Origin: Nonomuraea angiospora
GTDB taxonomy: Bacteria; Actinomycetota; Actinomycetes; Streptosporangiales; Streptosporangiaceae
Direction of reading: 5' to 3'
Length of the DNA: 64,000 nt
Assembly (NCBI RefSeq): GCF_014873145.1
Contig: NZ_JADBEK010000001.1
Span: 10,044,001 to 10,108,000 of the forward strand
Of this stretch, positions 7,652-15,712 are shown one piece after another. The notes beneath the pieces are model-generated. The model was not told the DNA's origin, made no database searches, and was given only the letters and a program-made list of their open reading frames with translations. The position numbers and the translations under genes were made by a program. Position 1 is the stretch's first letter; each line of letters begins with the position of its first letter.

Positions 7652-8755
7652 GTGGATCTCGACTTCTCCCCGGCCGAACAGGGCTTCCGCGCCGAGGTTC
7701 GCGACTGGCTGCGCGCGCACGTGCCGGGACCGCTGCCGTCCATGGACACCCCCGAGGGCTTCGCCGCGCACCGCGCCTGGGAGGCGCTGCTGGCGGACGC
7801 GCGACTGTCCGTCGTCTCCTGGCCCGAGGAGTACGGCGGGCGCGGCGCCTCCCTGATCGAGTGGCTGATCTTCGAGGAGGAGTACTGGGCCGCCGGAGCC
7901 CCCGCCCGGGTCACCCAGAACGGCATCTTCCTGCTGGGCCCCTCGCTGATGCGCTTCGGCACGCCCGAGCAGCGCAGGCGGTGGCTGCCGAGGATGGCCA
8001 GAGGCGACGACGTGTGGGCCCAGGCCTGGTCGGAGCCGGAGGCGGGCAGCGACCTGGCCGCGCTCACCTCCCGCGCCGAGCCCGTGCCCGGCGGCTGGCG
8101 GCTGTACGGGCACAAGACCTGGAGCTCGCGGGCCGCCCACGCCACGCACGGGTTCGGCCTGTTCCGCACGTCGGGGACGCGGCACAAGGGCCTGACGTAC
8201 TTCCTCTTCCCCCTCTCCGACGTCGCCGTGCGGCCGATCGCGCAGCTCGACGGGCTGCCGGGGTTCGCCGAGCTGCACTTCGACGGGGTGTTCACGCCCG
8301 GCTCGATGGTGCTCGGCGAGGTCGGCGAGGGCTGGCGGGTCGCGATGGCCACCACGTCCTCCGAACGCGGCCTCACCCTGCGCAGCCCCGGCCGCTTCCT
8401 GGCCACGGCCGACCGGCTGGTCGCGCTGGCCCGCTCCTCGGGCGACCCCGTGGCGGCCGACCGGGCCGCCAGGTGCTGGATCGAGGCGGAGGCGTACCGG
8501 CTGCACACGTTCGCGACGGCGCGGCGGCTCATGGCGGGGGAGGAGATCGGGTCCGCGGCCAGCATGGGCAAGGTGTTCTGGTCCGAGCTGGACCTGCGCA
8601 TGCACACGCTGGCCATGGAGCTGCTGGGGGACCGGGCGGGGGAGGCGGGCTGGCTGGACGGGTTCCTGTTCTCGCTGGCCGGGCCCATCTACGCGGGCAC
8701 GAACGAGATCCAGCGCAACATCATCGCCGAGCGGGTTCTGAGGCTGCCACGATGA
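7652..8755 (+). CDS. Acyl-CoA dehydrogenase, larger subunit of a probable heteromeric pair
   Basis: 367 residues with the FAD-binding acyl-CoA dehydrogenase fold: WSEPEAGSDLAAL in the middle domain and YAGTNEIQRNIIAERVL near the C-terminus. The usual MCAD-type catalytic Glu (YEGT) is Ala here. With the shorter dehydrogenase encoded next (ATGA overlap) this matches the alpha2beta2 enzymes known from actinobacterial steroid and side-chain oxidation, where subunits share FAD sites. It would introduce a C2-C3 double bond into an unidentified, possibly branched or cyclic, acyl-CoA. No Shine-Dalgarno precedes the GTG, so translation may be leaderless. Confidence 0.9.
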   Translation: MDLDFSPAEQGFRAEVRDWLRAHVPGPLPSMDTPEGFAAHRAWEALLADARLSVVSWPEEYGGRGASLIEWLIFEEEYWAAGAPARVTQNGIFLLGPSLMRFGTPEQRRRWLPRMARGDDVWAQAWSEPEAGSDLAALTSRAEPVPGGWRLYGHKTWSSRAAHATHGFGLFRTSGTRHKGLTYFLFPLSDVAVRPIAQLDGLPGFAELHFDGVFTPGSMVLGEVGEGWRVAMATTSSERGLTLRSPGRFLATADRLVALARSSGDPVAADRAARCWIEAEAYRLHTFATARRLMAGEEIGSAASMGKVFWSELDLRMHTLAMELLGDRAGEAGWLDGFLFSLAGPIYAGTNEIQRNIIAERVLRLPR

Positions 8756-9714
8756 ACTTCGGATTCACGGACGAGCAGCTCGCGCTGGCCGCCACGGTGC
8801 GGGACGTGCTGCGGGCGCACTGCCCGCCGGCGGCGCTGCGGTCGGAGCGGCGGCCGGCCTGGGAGCAGCTGGCCGGGCTCGGGTTCTTCGGCCTGCTCCT
8901 GCCGCCCGAGAGCGATGGGCTGGGGCTCGGGCTGGCCGACGTCCTGCCCGCGCTGGAGGAGACCGGGCGGGCGTGCCTGCCGGGGCCGGTGGTCGAGACC
9001 GCCGTGGTGGCGCCGTACCTGCTGCCGGACAACCCCAAGCTGGCCTCCGGCGCCCTGTGCGTGACCGTGCTGCCGCCGGGACAGGCGTACGCGCCGGACG
9101 CCGACCTGGCCGACCTGCTGCTGGTGGCCCGGGACGGCGGGTGGCGCCTGGTCGCCAGGGAGTCTGCACGCGTGGTGCCGAGGAGCGGGGTGGACCCGTG
9201 CCGGCCCGTGTTCGAGGTGGCCTTCGACGACTCCGAGGAGCTGGGCGGCCCCGCCGCGCCGGCGCTGCGGCGGGCCGCGGTGGCGACGGCGGCGCAGCTC
9301 ATCGGGGTCGCCAGGGAGCTGCTCGCGGTCACCGTCGCCTACGCGCGGGTGCGGACGCAGTTCGGGGCGGCGATCGGGTCGTTCCAGGCGGTCAAGCACC
9401 AGCTCGCCGACGCGGCCGTGGCGGTGGAGTTCGCCGCGCCGCTGGTGCACCGGGCGGCCCTGTCGGTGGACCGGGCCGCCGGGACCGCCGACCGGGACGT
9501 GAGCGCGGCCAAGGCCGCCGCCGGTGAGGCCGCCGTGCTGGCGGCGCGGGTGGCGCTGCAGGCGCACGGCGCGATCGGCTACACCGAGGAGCTGGACCTG
9601 CGGTTCTGGCTCGCGCGGGCCTGGTCGCTGTCGGCCGCGTACGGCACCACGGCGGCGCACCGGGAACGCGTCAGAACCGCCGTCCTGGACGGCGACCTGC
9701 GGAGGTGGCCATGA
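8752..9714 (+). CDS. Acyl-CoA dehydrogenase, smaller partner subunit
   Basis: 320 residues. The N-terminal helical domain (FGFTDEQLALAATVRDVL) and C-terminal domain (RTQFGAAIGSFQAVKHQLAD, QAHGAIGYTEELDL) are clear, but the central beta domain is short, as expected for the beta subunit of a heterotetrameric acyl-CoA dehydrogenase. Its start overlaps the upstream stop by 4 bp, so the two subunits are translationally coupled. Role: co-catalytic partner of the dehydrogenase at 7652. Confidence 0.9.
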   Translation: MNFGFTDEQLALAATVRDVLRAHCPPAALRSERRPAWEQLAGLGFFGLLLPPESDGLGLGLADVLPALEETGRACLPGPVVETAVVAPYLLPDNPKLASGALCVTVLPPGQAYAPDADLADLLLVARDGGWRLVARESARVVPRSGVDPCRPVFEVAFDDSEELGGPAAPALRRAAVATAAQLIGVARELLAVTVAYARVRTQFGAAIGSFQAVKHQLADAAVAVEFAAPLVHRAALSVDRAAGTADRDVSAAKAAAGEAAVLAARVALQAHGAIGYTEELDLRFWLARAWSLSAAYGTTAAHRERVRTAVLDGDLRRWP

Positions 9715-10565
9715 AGTTCGGGGTGCCGCTCGGACTGGTGCATCCGGCCGCGTGGAAGGACGTGGCGGTGGCGGCGGACGAGCTGGGGTTCGAGTCGGTG
9801 TGGCTGCCCGAGCACCTCGTCTTCGCCACCGACTTGTCGCTCGCCCACTACCCGGGCACGTCCGACCCGGGGATCAAGCCCGGCACGCCGCTGTTCGACG
9901 CGCCCGCGTACCTGTGCTGGCTCGCCGCCCTCACCTCCCGTGTCAGGCTCGGTACGGCGGTGCAGCTCCTCGCCCTGCGCCACCCCTTCGTGTCCGCCCG
10001 CGCGTTCGCCACCCTGGACGTGGTCTCGTCGGGACGGGCGATCTGCGGGGTGGGCGCGGGCTGGTACCGGGGCGAGTGGGAGGCGGCCGGCGTCGAGTTC
10101 CGCACCCGGGGGGCCCGGCTGGACGAGGCGATCGAGGTGGTCAGGCGGCTCTGGAGCGAGCCGGTGGTCACCCATTCCGGGAGGTTCTACTCCTTTCCCG
10201 AGGTCGCGTTCGAGCCCAAGCCGGTGCAGCGGCGGCTGCCGGTGCTCGCGGGCGGGGAGTCGGCCGCCGCGCTGCGCCGGGCCGCGCGATTGTGCGACGG
10301 GTGGATCAGCATGCCGCACACCCTCGAGTCCATCAAGCCGCAGCTCGACCGGCTGGGGGCGGGGGTGCCGGTGACCGCGCACGCGTACGCGCTGGCCTCG
10401 CCCGACGAGGTGCCCGCCTGGGCGGCGCTGGGCGTGGAGCGGCTGATCGTACGGCCCTGGAGCCGCAGCCGGGACGCGGTGTCCCGGCTGGCCGCCTTCG
10501 CCGCCGACTACGGGGTGGGGGACACGGCGCGAGGGGCGCTCGCAGGCGGTGGCGACGCCTTGTGA
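9711..10565 (+). CDS. LLM-class (luciferase-like) F420/flavin-dependent oxidoreductase
   Basis: 284 residues of the luciferase-like TIM-barrel family, with the motifs LGFESVWLPEHLVF, SRVRLGTAVQLLALRHP and GVGAGWYRGEW. Such enzymes use F420 or FMN for hydride transfer or monooxygenation. GGAGG precedes the ATG, which overlaps the dehydrogenase stop. It is the third gene of the operon. The last dozen residues (GALAGGGDAL) come from the first unit of a 33-bp repeat array rather than from the family core. Confidence 0.9.
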   Translation: MKFGVPLGLVHPAAWKDVAVAADELGFESVWLPEHLVFATDLSLAHYPGTSDPGIKPGTPLFDAPAYLCWLAALTSRVRLGTAVQLLALRHPFVSARAFATLDVVSSGRAICGVGAGWYRGEWEAAGVEFRTRGARLDEAIEVVRRLWSEPVVTHSGRFYSFPEVAFEPKPVQRRLPVLAGGESAAALRRAARLCDGWISMPHTLESIKPQLDRLGAGVPVTAHAYALASPDEVPAWAALGVERLIVRPWSRSRDAVSRLAAFAADYGVGDTARGALAGGGDAL

Positions 10566-10689
10566 GGGTCGCTCACGCGCGGTGGCGGCGTGGCGGGAGG
10601 GTCGCTCACGCGCGGTGGCGGCGTGGCAGGAGGGTCGTTCTCGCGTGGTGGCGACGTCTCGTGAGGGTCGCTCACGCGCGGTGGCGTCC
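10531..10689. repeat. 33-bp tandem repeat spanning two convergent gene ends
   Basis: Nearly five units starting at 10531, 10564, 10597, 10630 and 10663; the core is GAGGGTCGCTCACGCGCGGT. The array covers the 3' end of the LLM gene and the last codons of the CHAP gene on the other strand. Confidence 0.92.
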
Positions 10690-12684
10690 CCGCCGCCGGG
10701 GCTGGCCGGGCGTGCTCCGGCCGGGCTGGGCGGGGGCGTTCCTGCCGGGCTGACTCGGGGCGCTCCTGGCCGGGTGACCGGAGGCGGCCCTGCCGGTGCC
10801 GCCCGAGCCGACCAGCTGGCGCTCGTCCTCGCGCCGGTGCGGCTGCGGGGACCCGGCGGAGGCGTGGCGGCGGCCCGCCAGCGGGGCGTCCTGCGCGAAC
10901 GGCTGCGCGCCACCGATGTGGACGCCCTGGGTGGGCGCCGGACGGCGGTGGCGGCGGCCGCGCAGCGGGAGGTCGGCCGTCCCGGACTCGTCGGCGGGAC
11001 GCCCGAGGCGGCGGCGACGTCCCTGGTAGGTGGCGCCGATGTCAGGAGTGTCGCTGATGCCGGCAGTGTCCCCGCCCCTGCCGGCGGTCCGGCTGAAGGC
11101 GTCGAACGCGCTGGTCGCCTGGGGGATGACGATGCGTTCGAACGGCCCCGTGTCCACGAAGCGCTCCAGCGGCCCGGTGTCCAACAGGATCTCGACCGGC
11201 CCGCTCCCGGCGGGCTCGGTCGGCCGGGAGGCGCAGAAGGCGTCGAACGGATCGATGCCGGCGAGGTGACGGTGCAGGTCCGCGTGCTCGTCCAGGAGCC
11301 GGTCCACGGCTGCGCGGCGGGGCGCGTCCGTGGCGAGGTCGAAGGGGCGCGTGTCGAGCGGGCGCCTCCGGCGTCCGCCGGCCCGGGCGGCGGGCCGGGC
11401 GGCGTCCAAGGCGGTGGCGGGCTGGAGGGCGTCCAAGGCCGTCGCGGGCTGGAGGGCGTCCAAAGCCGCGGGGGCCAGTGCGGCGGTGTCCAGGGCGGCG
11501 GTGTCCAGGGATGCGGCGGGCTGGAAGGCTTCCAGGGCCGCCGCGTCCAGGGCTGCTGCGTCCAGGGCTGCTGTGGCCGTGAGGGCGTCCAGGGTCGCGG
11601 CCGGCTGGAGTGCGGCCGTTCGACGGCTCGTACGGACCGGCTCGACCTCGACCTCCAGCCGGCGGCGGCGACGCCGGCGGTTGACGGCAGGGCGGGGCGC
11701 CGTGGCACCGGCGGTGGCCGGGGCGGTCCGCAGGCGGCGGGTCTTGGCCACGGCGAGCAGCGCCAGGGCCGCCACCAGAGCCGAGCCGACCAGCGCCGGC
11801 GAGGAGATGGCCGGCATCGGGCCGGTGGCCGAGGCGCCCGCGTGCGTGGGGAGCGGTTCGGCGGTCGCCGCCGTGGTGTCGGCCGTCGCCGGCTTGGCGT
11901 GCTTGGCCTTCTTCGGCTGCTTGGGGCTCTCGGGGGCCACGGTGCCCAAGACGGGACCGGTGACGGAGCCCGTGACGGGGCCGGTGGTGTCCTTGGGGGC
12001 GGTGGGCGCGGCCTGAGGCTCCTTCTTCGCGGGGGAGCTGCCGGTCTCGGGGGCCTGGGCGGGCTCCTCGATCTCGCTGCGGGGGATCAGGGAGGTGAGC
12101 AGCTCGGTCCCGGAGGGCTGGAGCGCCCCGACGTCGGTGCCCGGACCCGGCTGCAGGGCGGCCTGGTCGTTGGCCTTCTTCTGGGCCTCGCGCTGCTGCC
12201 GGGCCGCCTCCTCGTCCAGGCGGGACTTGATGCGCTCCGGGTAGCCGTACCCGACGACCTTGCTCGTGTCACGTTCCTTGCGCTTGGCGACGCCACCGTC
12301 GATGTTGCCCTCGATGGTGAAGATCGTGTCGCCCTCGACCCGCGTCACGATGCCGACGTGGTCGATCTTGTCGATGCTGTTCGAGCCGCTCCAGTCGTAG
12401 AAGACGAACGCCCCGGGCTTGGGCTTGTGGCCCCACGCCCCCTGCTCCTTGAACCACTCCGCGTGCGACACCGTCCACGCGAACTGCCCGATCCAGTCCT
12501 CGTACCCGAGCTTGTGCGCGGCCCATGAGAGGTACATGTCGCACCATGGGGCGGAGCTGTAGTCGGCGTCGAACTCGACGTTCTTGCCGTACCAGTTGCC
12601 GAACTTGGTGTACGCCCCTGCTTTCTCGGCATACCCGAGCTGGCTCTCCAGCAACTCGATGTACTTCTGCATCTCTGGCGTCAT
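10672..12684 (-). CDS. CHAP-domain protein with one transmembrane segment and long low-complexity C-terminus
   Basis: 670 residues. Residues ~1-150 form a CHAP amidase/peptidase domain: catalytic Cys in APWCDMYLSWAAHKLG and His in IDKIDHVGIVTRV. A Lys/Pro-rich linker and one hydrophobic segment (ALVGSALVAALALLAVA, ~310-330) follow, then Ala/Asp/Leu-rich repeats (AALDAAALDAA-like) and a basic tail. Family members cleave peptidoglycan cross-links. No N-terminal signal peptide is visible, so the orientation of the CHAP domain is unclear. The ATG at 12684 has GGAAGG 13 nt upstream. An unusually long structured leader precedes it. Confidence 0.8.
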   Translation of the reverse strand: MTPEMQKYIELLESQLGYAEKAGAYTKFGNWYGKNVEFDADYSSAPWCDMYLSWAAHKLGYEDWIGQFAWTVSHAEWFKEQGAWGHKPKPGAFVFYDWSGSNSIDKIDHVGIVTRVEGDTIFTIEGNIDGGVAKRKERDTSKVVGYGYPERIKSRLDEEAARQQREAQKKANDQAALQPGPGTDVGALQPSGTELLTSLIPRSEIEEPAQAPETGSSPAKKEPQAAPTAPKDTTGPVTGSVTGPVLGTVAPESPKQPKKAKHAKPATADTTAATAEPLPTHAGASATGPMPAISSPALVGSALVAALALLAVAKTRRLRTAPATAGATAPRPAVNRRRRRRRLEVEVEPVRTSRRTAALQPAATLDALTATAALDAAALDAAALEAFQPAASLDTAALDTAALAPAALDALQPATALDALQPATALDAARPAARAGGRRRRPLDTRPFDLATDAPRRAAVDRLLDEHADLHRHLAGIDPFDAFCASRPTEPAGSGPVEILLDTGPLERFVDTGPFERIVIPQATSAFDAFSRTAGRGGDTAGISDTPDIGATYQGRRRRLGRPADESGTADLPLRGRRHRRPAPTQGVHIGGAQPFAQDAPLAGRRHASAGSPQPHRREDERQLVGSGGTGRAASGHPARSAPSQPGRNAPAQPGRSTPGQPRRRGRHRA

Positions 12685-12960
12685 GGAAGTATGGGGACAC
12701 CTTCCGGGCAAGCCGGTTTGTCCGCATAGATCCCGGGTAAAGGGACACCCTGTGACTACTGGGACAAAACCGGAGGCTTGTCGTCTTCCGTGATGAGCGA
12801 GGCTACCGTGCCGTCCCGGCAGGTCAAGCCAGCACCAAGTGACGTTCAAGCTTTCCTGGACCAAGAACCCGCTGGTCAAAGATATTGCCAGAAATGTCCA
12901 AGCTAAGGAGGTTTAATCCAAAAAGATCTATCTTGTTCCAGGTGAGAGGCTTGCCCTGAG
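12685..12960 (-). promoter_or_regulatory. Long structured leader before the CHAP gene
   Basis: 276 bp without a gene, visibly less GC-rich than its surroundings. A long imperfect hairpin pairs 12709-12723 with 12762-12780 (about 15 pairs with 3-nt and 1-nt bulges) around a 38-nt loop holding a smaller GGGT/ACCC stem. A second small stem (GACCA...TGGTC) lies farther upstream. It could be an attenuator or a ligand-sensing leader. The conserved blocks of the c-di-AMP ydaO element were looked for by eye and not found. Confidence 0.45.
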
Positions 12961-13710
12961 TCAGTAGCCCGCGCCCGTGAGCAGCCCGCCGTCCACGGTG
13001 AACTCGCTGCCCGTGCAGTAGCTGGCCCGGTCCGAGGCCAGGAAGGCCACCACGTGGGACACCTCCACCGGCTTGGCGAAGCGCTTGATGACCATGGACT
13101 TGACGAAGGCGTCGGCGTCGACCTCGTTCATCAGGTCGGGGTCCATCGCCATCGAGGTGTTGATCGCGCCCGGATGCACCGAGTTCACCCGGATCTTGAA
13201 CCGGGCCAGCTCCCGCGCCGCCGACTTGGTCAGCCCGCGCACCCCGAACTTCGACGCCGAGTACGCCGACAGCCCCTCGGCCCCGACGTAGCCCTCGATC
13301 GAGGAGATGTTCACGATGGCGCCCCGCCCGGCCGCCTTCATGGGGTCGATCACCGACTTGATCCCGAGCCAGGTGCCCTTGAGGTTGACGCCGATCACCC
13401 GGTCGAAGTCCTCGGGTGACATATCGCTGATGCGCCGAAATTTCAGGATCCCGGCGTTGTTGACCAGCACGTCCAGCCGGCCGTGCAGCTCGGTGGCCGT
13501 CGCCACCGCCCGCTCCCAGTCCTCGACGCTCGTCACGTCGTGATGGACGAACCCCGCCCCCGTCTCCTCGGCCAGCGCCTTGCCCTCCTCGTCCAGCACG
13601 TCACCGAAGACCACCCGCGCCCCTTCCTCCAGGAACAGCCGCACGTGCGCCGCCCCCATCCCGCGAGCGCCGCCGGTGATCAACGCGACCTTGCCCTCAA
13701 GCAACCCCAT
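12961..13710 (-). CDS. Short-chain dehydrogenase/reductase (hydroxysteroid/3-oxoacyl-type)
   Basis: 249 residues with TGGARGMG cofactor site, NNAG, active-site Ser (ISSIEG) and YSASK. Asp in FGDV after the second strand indicates NAD preference. The closest families by motif are 3-alpha/20-beta-hydroxysteroid dehydrogenase-like SDRs. It is the last gene of a five-gene minus-strand operon and its start overlaps the upstream synthetase gene by 14 bp. It probably oxidises a beta-hydroxyacyl-CoA or cyclic alcohol made by the operon. Confidence 0.92.
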   Translation of the reverse strand: MGLLEGKVALITGGARGMGAAHVRLFLEEGARVVFGDVLDEEGKALAEETGAGFVHHDVTSVEDWERAVATATELHGRLDVLVNNAGILKFRRISDMSPEDFDRVIGVNLKGTWLGIKSVIDPMKAAGRGAIVNISSIEGYVGAEGLSAYSASKFGVRGLTKSAARELARFKIRVNSVHPGAINTSMAMDPDLMNEVDADAFVKSMVIKRFAKPVEVSHVVAFLASDRASYCTGSEFTVDGGLLTGAGY

Positions 13711-15712
13711 GACGCCCTCCAGCCGCGACGGCCACCGCCGCCGCCTCCATGGAGCGGTAGACGGGGATTCCCGCCGCCGCCGCGATCCGCCTCACTTCGT
13801 CCTCGACGCCCGGGGGCGCGCACTCGCCGTTCCTGGTGACGAGGGTGATCCTGGTGTCCGGCAGCGCGGCCTGCGCCTGCGCCACCGCCCGCGCGTACGC
13901 GTACAGGGGCTCCGCCGCGTCCCCGTACGTGAAGAACGCCTGGACGTTCACGTGCAGGACCACGTCGCCGTACGGCCGGGAGCGCAGCAGCGCGGAGACC
14001 ACCTCGGGCACGAGCCCGGCCCGCCCCAGGGGCCCGACCGGCACTTCGAGCGGGTTGCCGGAGGCCACCACCCCGAGCCCGCGCAGCGCCGCCGGCGCGT
14101 CCGGCGGCAGCGGGTCCAGCCGCACCCCCGCCAGGTCGAACGCGTCCGCCGCCAGCACGCTCGCGCCCCCGCTCGGCCCGACCACCAGCACGCCGCCGCG
14201 GGCGTGGCGCGAGCCGTGCGCCTGGAAGAAGGCCAGCACCCCGATCAGGTCGTCCTGCCCGGCGACCAGCACCGCTCCCGACTGCTCGGCCACCGCCTCC
14301 CACACCCGCCGGTCGCTCACCATGCCGCCCGTGTGGGACGCGGCCGCCTCCTGCCCCTGCCCGCTCCGCCCGCCGACCAGCAGCACCACGGGCAGCTCCG
14401 CGGCACGCAGCGCCTCGAACAGCTCGCGCCCGTCACGCGGGTCCTCCAGGTACAGCCCGACGGCCCGCGTCTCCTCGTCCCGGGCGAGCCAGCACAGCAG
14501 CTCGGCGGGGGTCACGTCGGCCGAGTTCCCCACGGTGACGACCCGGCTGAACGCCAGCCCGCGCCGCTCCCCGACCTTGATCACCTCGCCCGCGAGCCCG
14601 CCGCTCTGCGAGATCAGCGCCACCTGCCCGGCGGGGCCGAGCCCGCCCCCGACGAACGTCTGCCGTCCCCGAGGGCTGTACACGCCCATGCAGTTGGGCC
14701 CCAGCAGCCGCGTGCCCGCCGCCCGCGCCGCCTCGACCAGCTCCTCCTCCAGGTCCGGCCGGCCCGTCTCGGCGAACCCGCCGCTCATGACCTGCACGAA
14801 CGGCACCCCGCCCGCCTCCCGCAGCACCTCGGCGCAGCGTTCGGCGGGCACGGCCACGAGGGCGTAGTCCACGTCCGCCTCGGCGAGGGACGGCACGGCC
14901 GGCACCCCCGCCACCTCGGCCGCCGTGGGATGCACGGCCACCAGCGGGACGCCCGCGGCGCGGTAGAAGCCGAGGAACATGTTCCCGAAGTTCGGCCTGG
15001 TCGTGGAGGCCCCGACGACGGCCACGGCCCTGGGCTCGAAGAGCGGCAGGAAGTCCGTCGCCGCGCGGGGCGCGCCCGGCGCGGGTCCCGGGGCAGGCAG
15101 GTGACGGGCGTCGACCGCGATCACCCCGGAGGGGCCGGCGATCACCGGGTTCAGCTCGAACTCGCCCAGTTCGAGCCGCTCCCACAGTCCGCCCGGGCCG
15201 CCGACCGTCATGAGCAGCTTGACCACCGCGTCCACGTCCACCGGCGGGGCGCCGCGGCTCCCGTACAGGATGGAGGACCCGCGCAGCGACGCCAGCATGC
15301 GCCGCGCGTCCTCCTCCGAGATCGGGCAGAGCCGCAGCGCCGTGTCGCGCAGCGCCTCGGTCCACACCCCGCCCAGCCCGGTCAGGAGCACCGGCCCGAA
15401 CCCGGGGTCGCGCACCAGGCCCACGATGAGCTCCACGCCGGCCTCGGCCTGCTCCTCGACGAGGAAGCCCGCGACCTCCAGCCTGGCCCGCATGCCGGCC
15501 GCCGCCCCGGCGAGATCCTTCCTGGAGAGCCCCAGCGCGACGGCCCCGACGTCCGACTTGTGCACCAGTCCCGGGCCGAACGCCTTCAGCACCAGCGGCT
15601 CGGTCAGCTCCCCGGCCCGGCCGAAGTCCAGATCGTCCACGACCACCCCGCGCGGCACCGGCACCCCCGCCGCGCTGAGCAGCGCCTTGACCTCGTGCTC
15701 GTACGCGCTCAC
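13697..15712 (-). CDS. Acyl-CoA synthetase (NDP-forming), ATP-grasp domain first
   Basis: 671 residues. An ATP-grasp domain comes first (LVLKAFGPGLVHKSDVGAV), then a CoA-binding Rossmann domain (VAVVGASTTRPNFGNM) and a succinyl-CoA-ligase-like domain with GPNCMGV and the SHTGG phosphohistidine-type motif. This is the ADP-forming acetyl-CoA synthetase family with beta-then-alpha order. It would interconvert an acid and its CoA thioester with ATP or GTP. The GTG start overlaps the stop of the AMP-forming ligase, so two chemically distinct activating enzymes are coupled in one operon. Confidence 0.9.
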   Translation of the reverse strand: MSAYEHEVKALLSAAGVPVPRGVVVDDLDFGRAGELTEPLVLKAFGPGLVHKSDVGAVALGLSRKDLAGAAAGMRARLEVAGFLVEEQAEAGVELIVGLVRDPGFGPVLLTGLGGVWTEALRDTALRLCPISEEDARRMLASLRGSSILYGSRGAPPVDVDAVVKLLMTVGGPGGLWERLELGEFELNPVIAGPSGVIAVDARHLPAPGPAPGAPRAATDFLPLFEPRAVAVVGASTTRPNFGNMFLGFYRAAGVPLVAVHPTAAEVAGVPAVPSLAEADVDYALVAVPAERCAEVLREAGGVPFVQVMSGGFAETGRPDLEEELVEAARAAGTRLLGPNCMGVYSPRGRQTFVGGGLGPAGQVALISQSGGLAGEVIKVGERRGLAFSRVVTVGNSADVTPAELLCWLARDEETRAVGLYLEDPRDGRELFEALRAAELPVVLLVGGRSGQGQEAAASHTGGMVSDRRVWEAVAEQSGAVLVAGQDDLIGVLAFFQAHGSRHARGGVLVVGPSGGASVLAADAFDLAGVRLDPLPPDAPAALRGLGVVASGNPLEVPVGPLGRAGLVPEVVSALLRSRPYGDVVLHVNVQAFFTYGDAAEPLYAYARAVAQAQAALPDTRITLVTRNGECAPPGVEDEVRRIAAAAGIPVYRSMEAAAVAVAAGGRHGVA

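Noticed and set aside
10549..12528. A 659-codon plus-strand frame opposite the CHAP gene
   Set aside because: It is the GC-rich shadow of the real minus-strand gene and has no recognisable domain.
12903..12917. AAGGAGGT on the plus strand as a ribosome-binding site for a small gene
   Set aside because: No ATG/GTG lies at a suitable distance with an open frame before the convergent SDR stop.
12685..12960. A c-di-AMP (ydaO) riboswitch before the CHAP gene
   Set aside because: The expected conserved blocks (GGGUGAAUC-like and CAGCUAACCUCG-like) are not present on either strand by eye; only generic hairpins are seen.
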